Assembly: GCA_945643635.1 (NCBI GenBank)
Contig: CALZFC010000354.1
Coordinates: 310,001-374,000 of the forward strand
Direction of reading: 5' to 3'
Length of the DNA stretch: 64,000 nt
Source: Allodiplogaster sudhausi
Taxonomy: Eukaryota; Nematoda; Chromadorea; Rhabditida; Diplogasteridae
Under the pieces are notes generated by a model. It saw only the letters and a list, made by a program, of their open reading frames with translations. It had not been told where the DNA came from and did not search any database. Shown piece by piece: positions 47,757-60,305 of this stretch. The position numbers were made by a program, and so were the translations under genes. Each line of letters begins with the position of its first letter. The first letter of the stretch is position 1.

Positions 47757-50609
47757 ATGTCGGTTGCTATCATCACCGGTTAGTGCTGCAACTCATTTTG
47801 TCTGACTTATGTATTTCATATATTATGTATTTCTATATTCACCGCAATATCATATGCGTCTCTTATGAATCTGAGCAAATTGTCTCCTGTGCTGTGCGTT
47901 TACGCAGCAATAGGAAAAGCATCAAAGAACTCGGATTTTGTTGTAGCTTTTCACGAGATTATGATTTGATTGCCGTATTTTCTCAATCTGTTCAATTTTT
48001 TATGACTTTGTCAAGGGGTACAATTAGAGGGGGTTCAAATAAAGAGGGGGGGGGGTCTAAGAGATAAAATACGGTATGTACATAAAAGTGGACAAAGTAC
48101 TTATAATATACATTTGCATGTATATTTTAAATGGACTTCTTGTCTAAATTTACCGTATTTTCTTTATTAGTACCCCCGTGGGTTCTATTTTTCAATACCC
48201 CTGCGAGAGTGGGGCACTATTAGAGGAAGGAGTTCAATTAGAGGGAGGGGTTCTATTTTTCAATGGCATTTTCAGAGGGGGGTACTATTAGAGGGGGGGG
48301 GGGGGTTCTGATAAAGGGGGGGGGGGTACTAATAGAGAAAATACGGTAAGTGCTAGGATAAAAAATTAATAAAATAATGTTAAAAAAAATTTTCTTCTAA
48401 GGCGCCTCGTCGGGTATCGGCAAAGGCATTGCGCTCTACTTTGCCGAGAAGGCGTGGCGTCTCTCGCTCTCGGGCAGAAATGTCCAGGCACTCGCTGACG
48501 TGGCAGCCGAGTGCGTCCAGAAGGGCGCTGTCGACGTCCGTTCTTTTTTGGCTGGAATTTAAAAAAATCAAATTTTTTTTTCTTTTTTTTCTATTATTGA
48601 ATTCTTTTGAGGTCATAACAACGGCTGGCGACATTACCTTGCCAGCGACTCGTGAAGCAATCGTCCAGAACACCATCGAAAAGTTCGGCAAAATTGACAC
48701 TTTGGTGAGATTTTTTTTCTGTCATTGATTTTCTATAAATTATATTCTTGAAAGAAAGAAGAGAAATCTTTTTCCTATATTTCTCTCATTTCTTTATTAA
48801 TAAATTATTTACTATTTTCATATGTATTTTTAACACATGACATCTGTCAGATTTAGGTAATGATCTCCAGTTTATCCCCCCCCCCAGGTGAACAATGCCG
48901 GCATGGCGTATCGTGGCGAGGTCGGCTATACTAGCATCGACCTGTTCGATAAGATCTTCGATGTCAACGTTCGCAGGTAGAAACCGGACGGTTTATACAT
49001 CTATTTATATTGCTTGAATTTTATATCAATATTATTTCCTTCGAAGTTATTTTTATTTATCTTTATTTTTTTTTACATTTTCTAGGGATATAATTTTTTG
49101 GCTATAAAAATCTTTTCCTCCCTTCTAAAGTGTCATTCAATTGACGCAGCTCGCGCTCCCTCACATCATCGCCGTCAAGGGCACCATTGTCAACATTAGC
49201 AGCATTACGGGCCTCGTACCGGCAAGTATTTGGCAAGAAATAATTAACTATAATAATTATTTAATACGTCTTAGTGCACATGACTGTGACTTTTAAACAA
49301 TTCATTCTTTAAAAAAAAATGGCTTATAACTTTGGTGCTTCACGTTCGCCTACAAAAAGACAAGTTTGAGAAACAATCGTACAAATTAACAAAATAAAAA
49401 TAATCTCTTGAGGTCCCAATGTCCGGTTTCTACTGCATGTCGAAGGCTGCGCTTGACCAGTTCACAAAGGTGCTCGCACTCGAGGTCGCCGACAAGGGCG
49501 TGCGAGTCAACTCTGTCAAGTTAGCAGAATTTTTATTTTATTTTATTTACTATTTTAATTCGTTTTATTTTATATTTCGCGTGTCAACTCTGTCAAGTCT
49601 GTGGTTTTTAAATTATTATTTTTATTTAAAGCGCTTTGGGTAGAACTTGGCAAATAGCAACATTCACCCATTCACCCACGTTCAGATTTTACCATTTGGG
49701 TGCATGCGGGTGAATACAGCGGAATGGTGGGTGCATGGATGAATTTTGTTATTTGCCTTGAAACTTTATAAAGGAAAACAATTTAAATGCAGTAATATAT
49801 TTATTCATTGCATATCTACTCTGCAAAGGAAGCCATTTTATGATCATAAATAGGGTTTATTTCGAAGAGTTGGCTTACACAAACAAAGTGGCCGTTCATT
49901 GTAGTCCTGGCCTGATTGCAAGCGACTTTCAAATTCGCGCCGGCTTGCCGGAAGAAAAATATGATGAGGTAATTTTTTCCAATTTTAGTTGAACTTTTTA
50001 AAATTGTCTTATGTATTTTATATATATATATATATATATATATTTTTTTTATATATTTCGAAAGGTAGACGAAATGTCATTTCGTTGCAGTTTGTTAACG
50101 AATACGTCAAGTGCTTTCCTCTCAAACGGATCGGACAGCCCATTGAAGTCAGTACGAATGATCTTCAAATTGAAAAAAAAACTTAGATATAAACTAATGA
50201 CAACAATTAATTCTCAGAACTTAAATAAATGTAAAACATTTTATTATCAAATATTTGACTGACATTGAGCATAGCACAGATCCATTTTCGAGGTAGCAAA
50301 GTCTGTCTACTTCCTTGCGACCGATGCCTCGTCATTTACGACTGGCGTACTTCTCAAGGTAAAGAATATGTATTTCTTTTTCATACTTCAAATTTAGTAA
50401 TGATGTGACACCAGTTTAAAGTGACGAATCGAATAAAAATACATATACATACATGTGGATGAACGACCAGTTGTTCTTGCCATTCCAGTCGCACTTCTTT
50501 GTGGGAGGATTGATTGATTTACTGAATACTTCCCCAAATTACAAATTCTTTCTAGACCGACGGCGGATACGAAATGGTACGGCCACGCGTTCGCAACACT
50601 GCGGATTAA
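47757..50609 (+). CDS. Short-chain dehydrogenase/reductase 1 (258 aa)
   Basis: Ten exons close in phase (777 nt): 47,757–47,778; 48,402–48,535; 48,612–48,704; 48,888–48,976; 49,131–49,221; 49,413–49,519; 49,905–49,968; 50,091–50,147; 50,293–50,358; 50,556–50,609. Classical SDR motifs: cofactor loop TGASSGIG, NNAG, NISS, active-site YCMSK (YxxxK), then NPG and the C-terminal TDASSFTTG with DGG. NAD(P)(H)-dependent oxidoreductase of unknown substrate, probably cytosolic since no targeting signal is seen. Exon 5 ends CCG|GCAAGT, a GC–AG intron; exon 5 of the downstream paralogue has a normal GTGAGT. Intron 2 is 76 nt; intron 1 contains a CCGTATTTTCT element. The last residues (MVRPRVRNTAD) differ from the paralogue. 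A TTTCAG lies 36 bases upstream of the ATG. Confidence 0.9.
47973..48076. mobile_element. CCGTATTTTCT element, short diverged copy 2
   Basis: About 100 bp with ends GCCGTATTTTCTCAAT and AGATAAAATACGG and a G-rich interior. Lies in intron 1 of the first dehydrogenase gene, 76 bp before the next copy. Confidence 0.6.
48153..48346. mobile_element. CCGTATTTTCT element, copy 3
   Basis: TA-flanked, 194 bp, ends inverted, with internal GAGGGAGGGGTTCTATT units and G-runs of 10–11. In intron 1 of the first dehydrogenase gene. Confidence 0.8.
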
Positions 50610-52041
50610 AAGAGAAGAAGATGCACAAAATATTTATTTTTTAAACCCCCCATTTTCACCAACCTTTTTTCATACATTTCCAAATCTCCCCCCTTTTCTC
50701 GTATCTAGCCATAACTCTGTCTTAATCTAGGATTCTTTTAATAATCACTGTAATTACCTTTACTGTTGTGGTCACATTAATTTATTTGATGTTGATAAAT
50801 ATATAATATACCTTTTGCATGCGGTGATATCGAATGTATTCAATGTAATGTAGGAAAATGCACATTCTATGAAAGAACGAAAGAAGGAAACAACCGATGA
50901 TCAACTAACCTCGTAAAATGAGGAAATACATTTATTCTCTGAAATTAGGTTGTAACGATGTCTTCATCTTAATTGGGAGAAGTTTGATGCAAATTAGGTT
51001 TGATATCTCTCCAGACACATTCTCGTACATGTGTCTACTCACTCTTGTATTTTTTTTTAATGACTGAATTCAATCTCAACTATTCACGACAGCACGAATT
51101 TCGCAAGGTTTTTATTTCGAAATAATTTCCTGAATAATTTTTGAGAAAGACGTACTGATAATGATGATAAAAGGACTTGATGTCTTCAGACACCTAAAAC
51201 AATGTGAGAGCGATCTAATCTCTCTAAAATGTAGTTTCATTTCCATCCTTTTCTCGTCGTAGTTTCTGGTTCCTCTGCTTGTCTAGCCCTTCTTGTCTCT
51301 TCCGTATCTCTCTCTCTTTCTCTTTCTCTCTCCCTCCCTCCTTATCTCCCTTTCTCTCTCTCTCTCTCTCGCTCTCTTTGTCTGTCTAATCCCACTGTTT
51401 GTTCCGCCCTTGCGCCTAGCTCGCATACTCTTATCGTAAGCCTATAGCGTAGTATGAGCAATAGTTCCTAGAGTATAGTACGCGAGAGAGCGCTCAGAAC
51501 AGAGCGACGTGAGAGTCTCTGGAGGAAGTGCAAATATTTCACAAGGAGGCACGAGTGCATGCCTGCCTGGCATTGTTTGTTAGTTCGCAATTGTACATTG
51601 CTAGGCTCCTTCTTCTTCTTTCGCAACCCGCTAAAATATGAAGGAATCTCACTTGGGTATAAATAATATGTGCGCCCGAATATTGGCGAGAGGGCGAGCA
51701 ACTGCCGCTCTATAGGATATTTTTTCCTTCAGTTACATTTAGGGCCTCTGAATCATTAACGGCTTTTTTTTGTATTATTATTTTACTGCCCATTGCCGAT
51801 TGATATATTTCTGGGTATGTGGAAAAGTCGGCTCTGGTGAAGCAATTCTCTTAGTCTTGGCGTTCAATGTGTTTGGTGCATGTACATAATACAATATTCT
51901 ATTCCGAGTAATTAACTTTTTATGTCCTAGTAGACTAGATTTGTCGATTCGTTGCTAAGACATTTCTTTTTTTCTCCTACGGACAATATTTCTCTTTGTT
52001 CAGCAATCTTGCAGGGTTCTTCTTCTCATAATCAATCAAAA
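50610..52041. other. Spacer between the two dehydrogenase genes
   Basis: No exon supported. Pyrimidine repeat at 51,300–51,380. The 3' end of gene 1 and the promoter of gene 2 must lie here; I see no clear TATA box. Confidence 0.5.
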
Positions 52042-54580
52042 ATGCCCGTTGTTGTTATCACAGGTATGTTCATAATATTCTTCTCGTTTTTCTTCTAGTT
52101 CATTTAAAGATTTGTTGACAAAAAAAATTTATTCACAAACCATTTTTGAATGTTAAAACTGTTAGAAGAGTTTTCACACAAAAAATATTTGCATAAAAAA
52201 TTAAGTCCAAATATTTTGTTTACATATTGTGATAAGAGTATTATTGAGAAAAATGTAAACTTCTTAAAAGTACAAACTTCCTAAAAGTACAAACTTCCCA
52301 ATTAGGAGCTTCGTCGGGCATCGGCAAGGGCATCGCCCTCTATTTTGCCGAGCAGAAGTGGCGCCTCTCGCTCTCTGGCAGAAATGTCCAGGCACTCGCA
52401 GAGGTGGCCGCCGAGTGCGTCAAGAAGGGCGCTGTCGATGTCAGTTCTTTTCTGGGGGGAATTTACAGCTCTGGCCTACCGTATGCTTTCATTAACTCTA
52501 TTAACTCTCAAATTTGTTTTTGGCGTTCTTTATCAATCACAAGGTTCGGATGAAAAAGATTATCTCGGATGTATCAAAAATTATATTTAAAAAATAAAAA
52601 ATAAAAATAAAGTTCATAAGTTAAACTTTTGCATATGTTTTAAGCATAATTTATATTATTAGGTGGTCACAATCGCTGGCGACGTTACGGAACAGTCGAC
52701 ACGTGAAGCAATTATCAAGAAAACCCTCGACAAATACCGCAAGATTGACACTCTGGTAAGGAGTAAAGAGCTTGACATGAAGTTGATCTTTTTTTTGGCC
52801 AAATATTCACAGGCGACATCCTTTAACTAGACATGAATAAAACGTATGTTTATATCATACATATCTACTGCCTTGCAGTTTGTTTAAAAAAAATACTGAC
52901 AAAGAAAATCACTGGGTGTAAACAGCACTTTTAATATTAGTGCCATTATGAGAGAGAGAAAATGCAAAATTGATGCAATCGTTTTTTCGACACCATAAAA
53001 TTGGCAGTAATAATATTTGTGCAGGTGAATAACGCAGGCATGGCTCTCGCTGGTCAGTTGGCGACGACTGGAGTCGATGTCTTGGACAAACTCCTCAATC
53101 TCAACGTTCGAAGGTAAGCAAACTTTGCTGAGGTAAAAGTTTCACTGTCAAAACTTTTTTTAAACGCTTTTTTTTGGAAGTCCATAAATAGTGTTTGAAG
53201 TACAAATGTCTGCGCAACAGTATCTCGGTAGTTGCTTGTAGGTTTTTCCGCGTAGGAGTTTTGTGTATTCATGCTACTTTATAATAATAATTATTATTAT
53301 ACTGGAAATATTTTTTGTTGTAAAATAAATAGACAGGTCTCTTAATTCAGCGTAATCCAGCTGACGCAACTGGCGCTGCCTTCCATCATCGCCACAAAGG
53401 GCACCATCGTCAACATCAGCAGTCTGGCTGGCATTATTGCTGTGAGTTTGCTGCTTTCGTTTCATTCTGATTGAATGGAAATTAAAATTTACATGCATAC
53501 ATACCTCTTTTTATTTCTAAAGAATATAAAGCCAATAATGTCTAGAAATAGCGGTTTTTATGAGGCACTAAAATGATTAATGCCCCACGATCAATAGTTA
53601 TCACATTATAAAAGGAGATATATGGGCAAAAAATTTATCTTAACCATAAGGTGCCCAACTCTGGCTTCTACTGCATGTCGAAAGCTGCGCTCGACCAGTT
53701 CACAAAGGTGCTCGCACTCGAAGTCGCCGACAAGGGCGTGCGCGTCAACTCTGTCAAGTTAGCAGAATTTTTTTCATATTTTGATTTGATTTATTTTATA
53801 ACCTAATTCGTTTTATTTTATTACCTAATTCGTTTTATTTTATAACCTAATTCGTTTTTTTTTATTTTATATTAAGTTATAAGTAATAAAGAAGTAGTCA
53901 AAAAGTTGTCTTATCAAAGTTTTGCCCAGGTGGCACATTTTTTTCAACCAGCTTTAAAAAACCGTGCTAGTAGTGCTCATAAAATCGCGAAATGGTAATT
54001 AAACACAAATTGATTTAATAAAGTCTCTTACAGTCCTGGCCACGTCACGAGTGAACTGCTCATTCGCAGCGGCCTTCCTAACGCAGCATACGATAAGGTG
54101 CGTGCGCATTTCTTTCTTTTCTCTCTCTTCAGATTCTCGAAAGTTTATTTTATTTTTAAAATAAATGAAAGAAAAAAGACAATCGTACCTGAGTTTACAG
54201 TACATGGAAGCTTGCAAGCCCCTCTACCCGCTCCAGCGCATCGGAGAGCCCATCGACGTTAGTTCTAATCATAGCTGTGTTTCCTCTCTCGAAATTTAGT
54301 GTGCCACCGTACACAGGGCGCGCATTCTGTGATATGTTAATAGTTTGGTTTTTTTGGAATCTTCATATGTAGGTCGCCAAGGCTGTCTACTTCCTTGCGA
54401 CAGACGCCTCATCATTTACGACAGGCTCAATTCTCAAGGTGAGAGAAGAAGCCGGTAGTAATTTTTTTACCGATATTCATTATGAGAAAAACAAATTAAT
54501 AACAACGTTTCATGGTTAAGGTCGACGGAGGCGCCGAGATCACTCGTCCCAAACCCAACATGCAGCAGGCAAAGAATTAA
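52042..54580 (+). CDS. Short-chain dehydrogenase/reductase 2 (260 aa)
   Basis: Ten exons (783 nt, in phase): 52,042–52,063; 52,306–52,439; 52,663–52,755; 53,025–53,113; 53,351–53,441; 53,651–53,757; 54,034–54,097; 54,201–54,257; 54,373–54,438; 54,521–54,580. The lengths of exons 1–9 are identical to those of gene 1, showing tandem duplication. Motifs: TGASSGIGKG, NNAGMALAG, NISS, YCMSK, SPG, TDASSFTTG, DGGAEITRP. It carries the usual SDR dinucleotide-binding loop and YxxxK active site, so it should be a working NAD(P)-dependent enzyme; the substrate cannot be read from sequence. AATAAA at 54,726. The first dehydrogenase gene and this one share near-identical sequence across exon 6 and into the following intron. 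Confidence 0.9.
53795..53862. repeat. Tandem ~25-bp repeat (three units) in intron 6
   Basis: Units of the form CCTAATTCGTTTTATTTTAT repeated three times in intron 6 of dehydrogenase 2. A single related TTCGTTTTATTTTATAT occurs in intron 6 of dehydrogenase 1. Confidence 0.8.
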
Positions 54581-54979
54581 AGGACACATCGTCTCTTTTT
54601 CTCCCATTTTTCAATTATCATTATTCTCTTTCCATGTCAAGAATCTCATATATTTTGCTGTATTTATCCCTTCCAGCCATATGCCCCACAAATAACAGAA
54701 ACGTCATCGTTTGCATGCTAAATACAATAAACATTTATTAATGATTGTTATATTGTAACGACAAATGGGTACTGGCCGGTCTTCGAAGTAGACAATCTAG
54801 AACATGATGAGGAAGCTGTTGATATGTATGAGGAAAAGCAAGCATTTCACATTTCTGTCATTTTATGCCATTTTCGCAATATAACTTGATGAATGCTTAT
54901 ATTATCTCGTGAAATTGCTTCTATGTAAATAAAACAGAAAAAAAAATGAAAATTCTCCTCGCAATTTGAGTTTATATTA

Positions 54980-55171
54980 CCGTATTTTCTCTATTAGTGC
55001 CCTCGGGGTTCTATTTTTCAATTCCCCTGCGAGAGGGGGGCACAATTAGAGTGGGGGGGGGGGTTCTATTAGAGGGAGAGGTACTATTTTTCAATAACCT
55101 TGCGAGAGGGGGCACTATTAGAGGGGGGGGGGGTTCTAATAGAGGGAGAGCCACTAATAGAGAAAGTACGG
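54980..55171. mobile_element. CCGTATTTTCT element, copy 4
   Basis: TA-flanked, 192 bp, inverted ends (CCGTATTTTCTCTATTAG), G-rich internal units as in the other copies. Confidence 0.8.
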
Positions 55172-55173
55172 TA

Positions 55174-56000
55174 TTTAAATAAATTTAATTAATCCAATTT
55201 GCCGGACCAATCCATTTAATAACGGACAGCAATGCTTAACCTCCTCATTTCCATCTCGCTTTCTATCTACAGTAAATGTTCACTTTCGCGCAAGCAACCA
55301 CGCATGCATTTTTTTGTCTGCATATAAATGCGAAAGCAACACAACTCATCTATCTTCCATGATCTTTGGTCCAATGACTTTTGATCCAATGGCAAATCTC
55401 ATAGAGGTTACAGAGATCTGTGCCATCTCGAAATCATTTTTTTACCTGGATAAATAGCTTCAGTAGCTTTCATATACAACGCTGTGATGAATTTAAGCAT
55501 GTGCATTGCTCATTTCTCTCTTGCGTAACTACCGTACATACATACATCTAGATTTACTGGAATGCGATATTGAGTCTCGTAATCAATTGGAAAACCATTG
55601 TTGTGGAGGATGCCTTTGTTCACCAATGCATTTATCTACATTTACAACTTCAATTGCCACCACGTTGCAAGTTTACATATTAGCGTATTGATACACTTAG
55701 CGATTTTTTTTCTGCTTTTCTTATAATTTTGACATGCAACTGCTTCCAAACAAGACAATGGCATGGATTGCACAATTTTTATGGGCAATTATTTATATAA
55801 AGATATGTATGTTATATGACACAAGATGAGATAGGAGACATTTAGAAAGACTGAATGGAAGTAACTACTACATATATACATATATATACATACATACATA
55901 GAGAAATTATACTGAATTGGCAGAGAAAGCAGTAAGGATGATTTCAATGTCCTATCGCTCATATCCGGAGAGAGTTGCAAACTTTATGACCTACAGTATC
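55174..56000. other. No gene seen
   Basis: AT-rich; CATATA-rich stretch at 55,870–55,900. Confidence 0.5.
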
Positions 56001-56691
56001 CATTGCTTGCCTGCCATTTTAATTTTCAAGCTCTCTCGATTCTTGGCTATCGTCTCTCCGTCATGCAATCCACATCTGTTCCATTTTGCATAGATGGAGA
56101 TGATAATGGAGAGTATCATGAAGAGTATTGAGAGTTCCTCTAGGATTGTTGCTGGCTGCCGGCGACTTTTCTTTCGTGGCGGCGATGTCTTCTGCTGTGA
56201 ATTGAAGGAGCAGCCGTTGTTGAGTCAACAGATTGATGAGGAATATCCGGGAGACGATGCTGCAAGATGAAATATGTAAAAAAAAAAATATTTATCATAA
56301 ATTTAACAATTGCCATATTCTCTCAAATATCTGTGGTGCTTATTGTTAAGCTCTCCAAGGTATGCGTTTCATCCAAAAGAGTGCAAAGTGCTCGAAAAAA
56401 AAATTAAAATAATAAACCGACAATTCGCCGACCAAACACGCATCCGAGATGAGAGAAGAAGCAGTTTCGGTCGAAGCGAGAAGTAAGCATGTTCACCGTA
56501 TGGGTCGCATTCCTTTAACAGTATTTTAATTTGCACAACATTTAAGTCAGAGGCCGCAGGAAAAAATAATTGTCTAAAAATGAGAGAAAATTTAGTTAAT
56601 CAAAAAATAGAGGTATTTTTAAAACTGACTTTGGAAGGCTTGCAGAAACAGTGATAACGAAGAACGAAGCGGCGAAGAGCGAGAGCAACAT
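55990..56691 (-). CDS. Small type I membrane protein (partial model)
   Basis: The first exon (56,691–56,633) is a clear signal peptide, MLLSLFAASFFVITVSASLP, with donor GTCAGT. A plausible second exon (~56,498–56,430) reads NATHTVNMLTSRFDRNCFFS in phase. A terminal exon (~56,205–55,990) on minus encodes a basic stretch PPRKKSRRQPATILEE, a helix LSILFMILSIIISIYAKW, and the tail NRCGLHDGETIAKN … GKQWIL, then stop. I could not close the joint into the terminal exon in phase, and basic residues lie on both sides of the helix. A short secreted or membrane-anchored protein is likely; the family is unknown. Confidence 0.4.
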
Positions 56692-58490
56692 TTTTTTTTA
56701 TTCCAAGTCGTCTGGTCTGTGATTTCAAAGCTGCTTGACGTTCTATCGTTCTTTCTCCTCTGAAATATAGCCAAGGTGATAATCTTGAAGCAAGGCGGAG
56801 CTAGTTTTTCTCCGGTGCTTTGACCTACGTTCCCACTAATCCCTCGAACACTCTTCATCTTAGCCTATTTTTCAACTTAAATGTTGCGATACACTCTATA
56901 TTTTGACATTGGAATGTGATTTCGCGGAAACAAGATAGCGTGAATATTGTAATTCTCCTAAAAGAAAATCTTGTTTGCGTGAGACCTGAGAAAATATATT
57001 TAAAAAAATTGATGAAAGGTGAGAAGTTAAGAATGAAGAAGGATGAAGCAACAAGGAACAAAATTTTACAAGGGTACATACATATGTACATATATACATA
57101 TAGACGGGGAAGAACCCAATGTAAAATATCTTATGAGACAGGACTCATAGAGTAAACGCCCAACAAGGCTAAATAAGTTTTCCTATTCAGTCATTAACTT
57201 TTCCTTAATTAACATATAATCACGTCTTCTTTTTCCTTGAGAGAGCCTTTTTTTGTTAAAAAAAAATCCCGATGAATCTTCTGTGACTCTAAAGATACAT
57301 ATAACAACATTGCTACGGTTTTATTTACCAAAATCCCACAAGTTACAAATTTGTAACTAACAAAATTGTTTTGATCAGTTATGATATGTACTACGTGCGC
57401 GTGCACCCCACATCTCACAATAACAACTTGATGTCATATGCATTTGTAAGTTTTTCTTCATCTTAGCCTATTTTTCAACTTAAATGTTGCGATACGTGAG
57501 AGAAGTAAAGAGGCAGATAGAGTGAGATAGAGAGAGAGCAAGAGAGCAAGAGAGAGCAAGAGATAGAGAGCGAGAGAGAAAGAGAGATAAAGAGAAATTG
57601 AGAGAGTGCTGAGCTCAGGAAAATTTGTATAGCGTGAATTCATGAAGCGGAGATGTTCCAAAGTGACAGTAACCGTAACAATTGACGAATGATGTAAGCT
57701 GATCAAAAGTCGCAAGCGAATTCAAAAGCAATGCGAAGTTGAGATACGGACAATAAAAAAAGAACATACATATGTATGTGAATTTTATTTTTATTTCCCG
57801 GTGAGGATGTTTGTTTTCTTCACTTCGACCGAACTCTATGAAGGCGAAGCTTGAACCCGTGGATTGTGTATTTGAAATAAATTATATGTTCTTTCATCTG
57901 ATTATGAGAAGAATAACATCCACGTCGATGTTGTTGCGGACTATGACTTTTCTGTTAATCCAAAACATGTGACTCGAAGAAGTCGAGGAACATCCGTTTT
58001 GCTGGATTGGAGATGCAAAAAAAAACAGATCTTCGTATTAAGCGGCAGCATGCTCTGCAAACGAATGTATCAAAAAGTGAAAAGAAGATGAGTAGAATGT
58101 CAACGAGAGTGACTCATCTTCTTCAATATTTCAAGCTGTAAGAATGTTTGCATCTAGACTTTGCTCGTCTTAATGTTTATGTCATTTTAATAGTGAATAC
58201 AATTTTGGTTTCTTTACGTGTACAGAGAGGAGATTAACAGAAATGCCACCAAAATAGATTTGAATATGCGTTGCAAAAGAAGAAGGCATGTAGAAGGATC
58301 AAAAACAAAATGTCGCTTGTCAGAATTAAGTGCGCTCAGTGGATCTGTCCATGTTTGAGCAATAAAATCCGGATGGTGAGTTGGGAAGCTAAAGATATCT
58401 GTTTAAGAAATAAAATCCAGAGCACAAGTTCAACTACATATTTTTGTTGTTCTCATTTATACATACATACATATACGTTGGGAGCGGAGA
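56692..58490. other. No gene seen; 38-bp direct repeat and GA tract
   Basis: 56,856–56,893 and 57,459–57,496 share an identical ~38-bp stretch beginning TTCATCTTAGCCTATTTTTC. The second copy runs into a (GA)-rich array (57,495–57,610). Confidence 0.6.
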
Positions 58491-58655
58491 TGACATTGTC
58501 ATTTCTACTCGCTCCAACGCGAACGCGCGGTCGACTTTTCCATCGCCGCGCTCCCGTATCATGGAATTTATCTCGGCTTCCAACTCCTTCTGCTTGCCAG
58601 TCGGCTCATTGTTCTCGCCACGAGCGGATGATTGCGTCGTAAACCCTTTCTCCCT
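58491..58655 (-). CDS. Isolated hydrophilic exon
   Basis: Bounded on minus by an acceptor (…ATCGTAG, 58,656) and a donor (GTATATG, ~58,490). It encodes a charged, probably helical segment: EKGFTTQSSARGENNEPTGK, KELEAEINSMIRERGDGK, AFALERVEMTMSSPLP. GC content is well above the surroundings, which supports coding. No partner exons are identified and the family is unknown. Confidence 0.35.
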
Positions 58656-58686
58656 ACGATAAAGCAAATGAAAATATGGAAATATA

Positions 58687-59023
58687 CCGTATTTTCTTTA
58701 TTAGCACCCCGAGGGCACTATTTTTCAACGCCCTTGAGAGAGGGGCACTATTAGAGGAGAGGGGGAGGGGGTTCTAATGGGGGGGGGTTATGTTTTTCAA
58801 TGTGATTGATTAAAAATTTGCTAACAACATTTAATTCTTTAAGAAAAGAGATTTATAGGACAAAAAAAGGACAGAGAGACGGACACCATCAGCTTGAATG
58901 GAATCAATACCGGAATATCCGTTTTAACGTAGATTTTAAATTAATTTGCAATAAGTTCATTGGGAAGAGCATTCTCAAGAGGGGGTTCTAATAGAGGCAT
59001 GGGCAATTATAGAGAAAATACAG
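58687..59023. mobile_element. CCGTATTTTCT element, copy 5
   Basis: TA-flanked; ends CCGTATTTTCTTTATTAGCA and its slightly diverged complement (AGAGAAAATACAG). G-rich units at both ends and a less repetitive centre that resembles the centre of copy 1 (CGGAATATCCGTTTTA versus GGAATATCCATTTTA). Confidence 0.75.
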
Positions 59024-59025
59024 TA

Positions 59026-59620
59026 TTTAAATAAATGCATACGTGGTTTTGCCGACATCGATTTCCTATTGTAATAATAATGTTTTTCAAAGCATTAAAT
59101 TTCATATTTATGCTTCTATTCATATGAAAAATGTACTAGTCTTTTAACAGATTAGCACTTTCAGACCAAGTCTCCGTTTTTTGACCTTCAACACTCGCCG
59201 TCGTTGAAAGCCAATAAGCTTTCTTTTTTGCCATATTATAAATATATTACCTATAGTATGAATTAAAAAATAATATAAACATTTGAATTTATTTTGTTAG
59301 ATTCGTACAGATGATTGCTGCTTGGACATATTGATAAAACAGGGATGAGATTGTTTTATTTTCTTTTCAATTCACTTTATATTCTGCGTGAACTTTCTAG
59401 TTCGATTTCTTTATCACATTCCTGTTAATGCTTTAATATTTAACTACTCTTTTACTGTTAATTAATCAATTGATTTCGAAGACTGGAACCTTTCATGCGA
59501 GCTGATTTGTCATAGTGAGCAAAGTGTCAATGCTTGAGGAAGGCAATTGAGGCAGAATGGGGTGGAAAGGAGGAGGGGGGCTAAATTAGAGAGGTTGCTT
59601 TTTGATGACTTGGCAATAGA
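59026..59620. other. Dispersed repeat, then no gene
   Basis: 59,130–59,415 is the second copy of the repeat at 46,250–46,580. Confidence 0.5.
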
Positions 59621-59676
59621 GGTAGAGAGAGCGAGAGAGAGCGAGAGAGAGAGAAAGACAAAAGGAGAGGCAAAAC

Positions 59677-59717
<41 letters not shown>

Positions 59718-60015
59718 GGACAGAGAGAGAAAGAGGGAGACGAAGAGAGACAGAGAGAAAGAAAGAAAGCGAGGTCCTCTAATCCATCATATCCGCTGGC
59801 TAGTAGACGACGTCGTCGCTCTTCAGCTCGGCCCTCGCCACTCGTGCATATTTGATTTCCGGGGTGCACGGGCAGTCTCCTTGTACTGCGCACTGCGCTT
59901 CATAAGCGAAAAGTAGAGAGAGAGAAAGAGAGAGAGAGAGAGACAGAGAGAGACAGAGACAGAGATAGAGAGAGAGAGAGAAAGAGGAAGAGAGAAAGAG
60001 AGAGTGAGAGAGAAA
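59620..60015. repeat. (GA)n arrays flanking a short exon
   Basis: Two purine arrays on plus, 59,622–59,770 and 59,918–60,015, with a ~100-bp non-repetitive island between them. Confidence 0.9.
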
Positions 60016-60267
60016 AAGTCATCTTTTTCGTTTAGCCCACCGCAAATCCCGGATCAAACGAAGGGGCAAAAAGAGTGCAGCAGGACATGATGACTCTTTA
60101 TCCCATCTTACAGTTTAGCGCTTTGAAATCCATTCTCTCTTTCTCTCGCATTCTATCTTTACTCTCTCTCCTTCTAATTTATCTCTTCTCTCTTTCTTTC
60201 GCTCTCATTCTCAATTTTTTCTCTTTCTCACTCTCACCCACTCCTTTCCCTCTTCTCTCTTTTCTCG

Positions 60268-60305
<38 letters not shown>

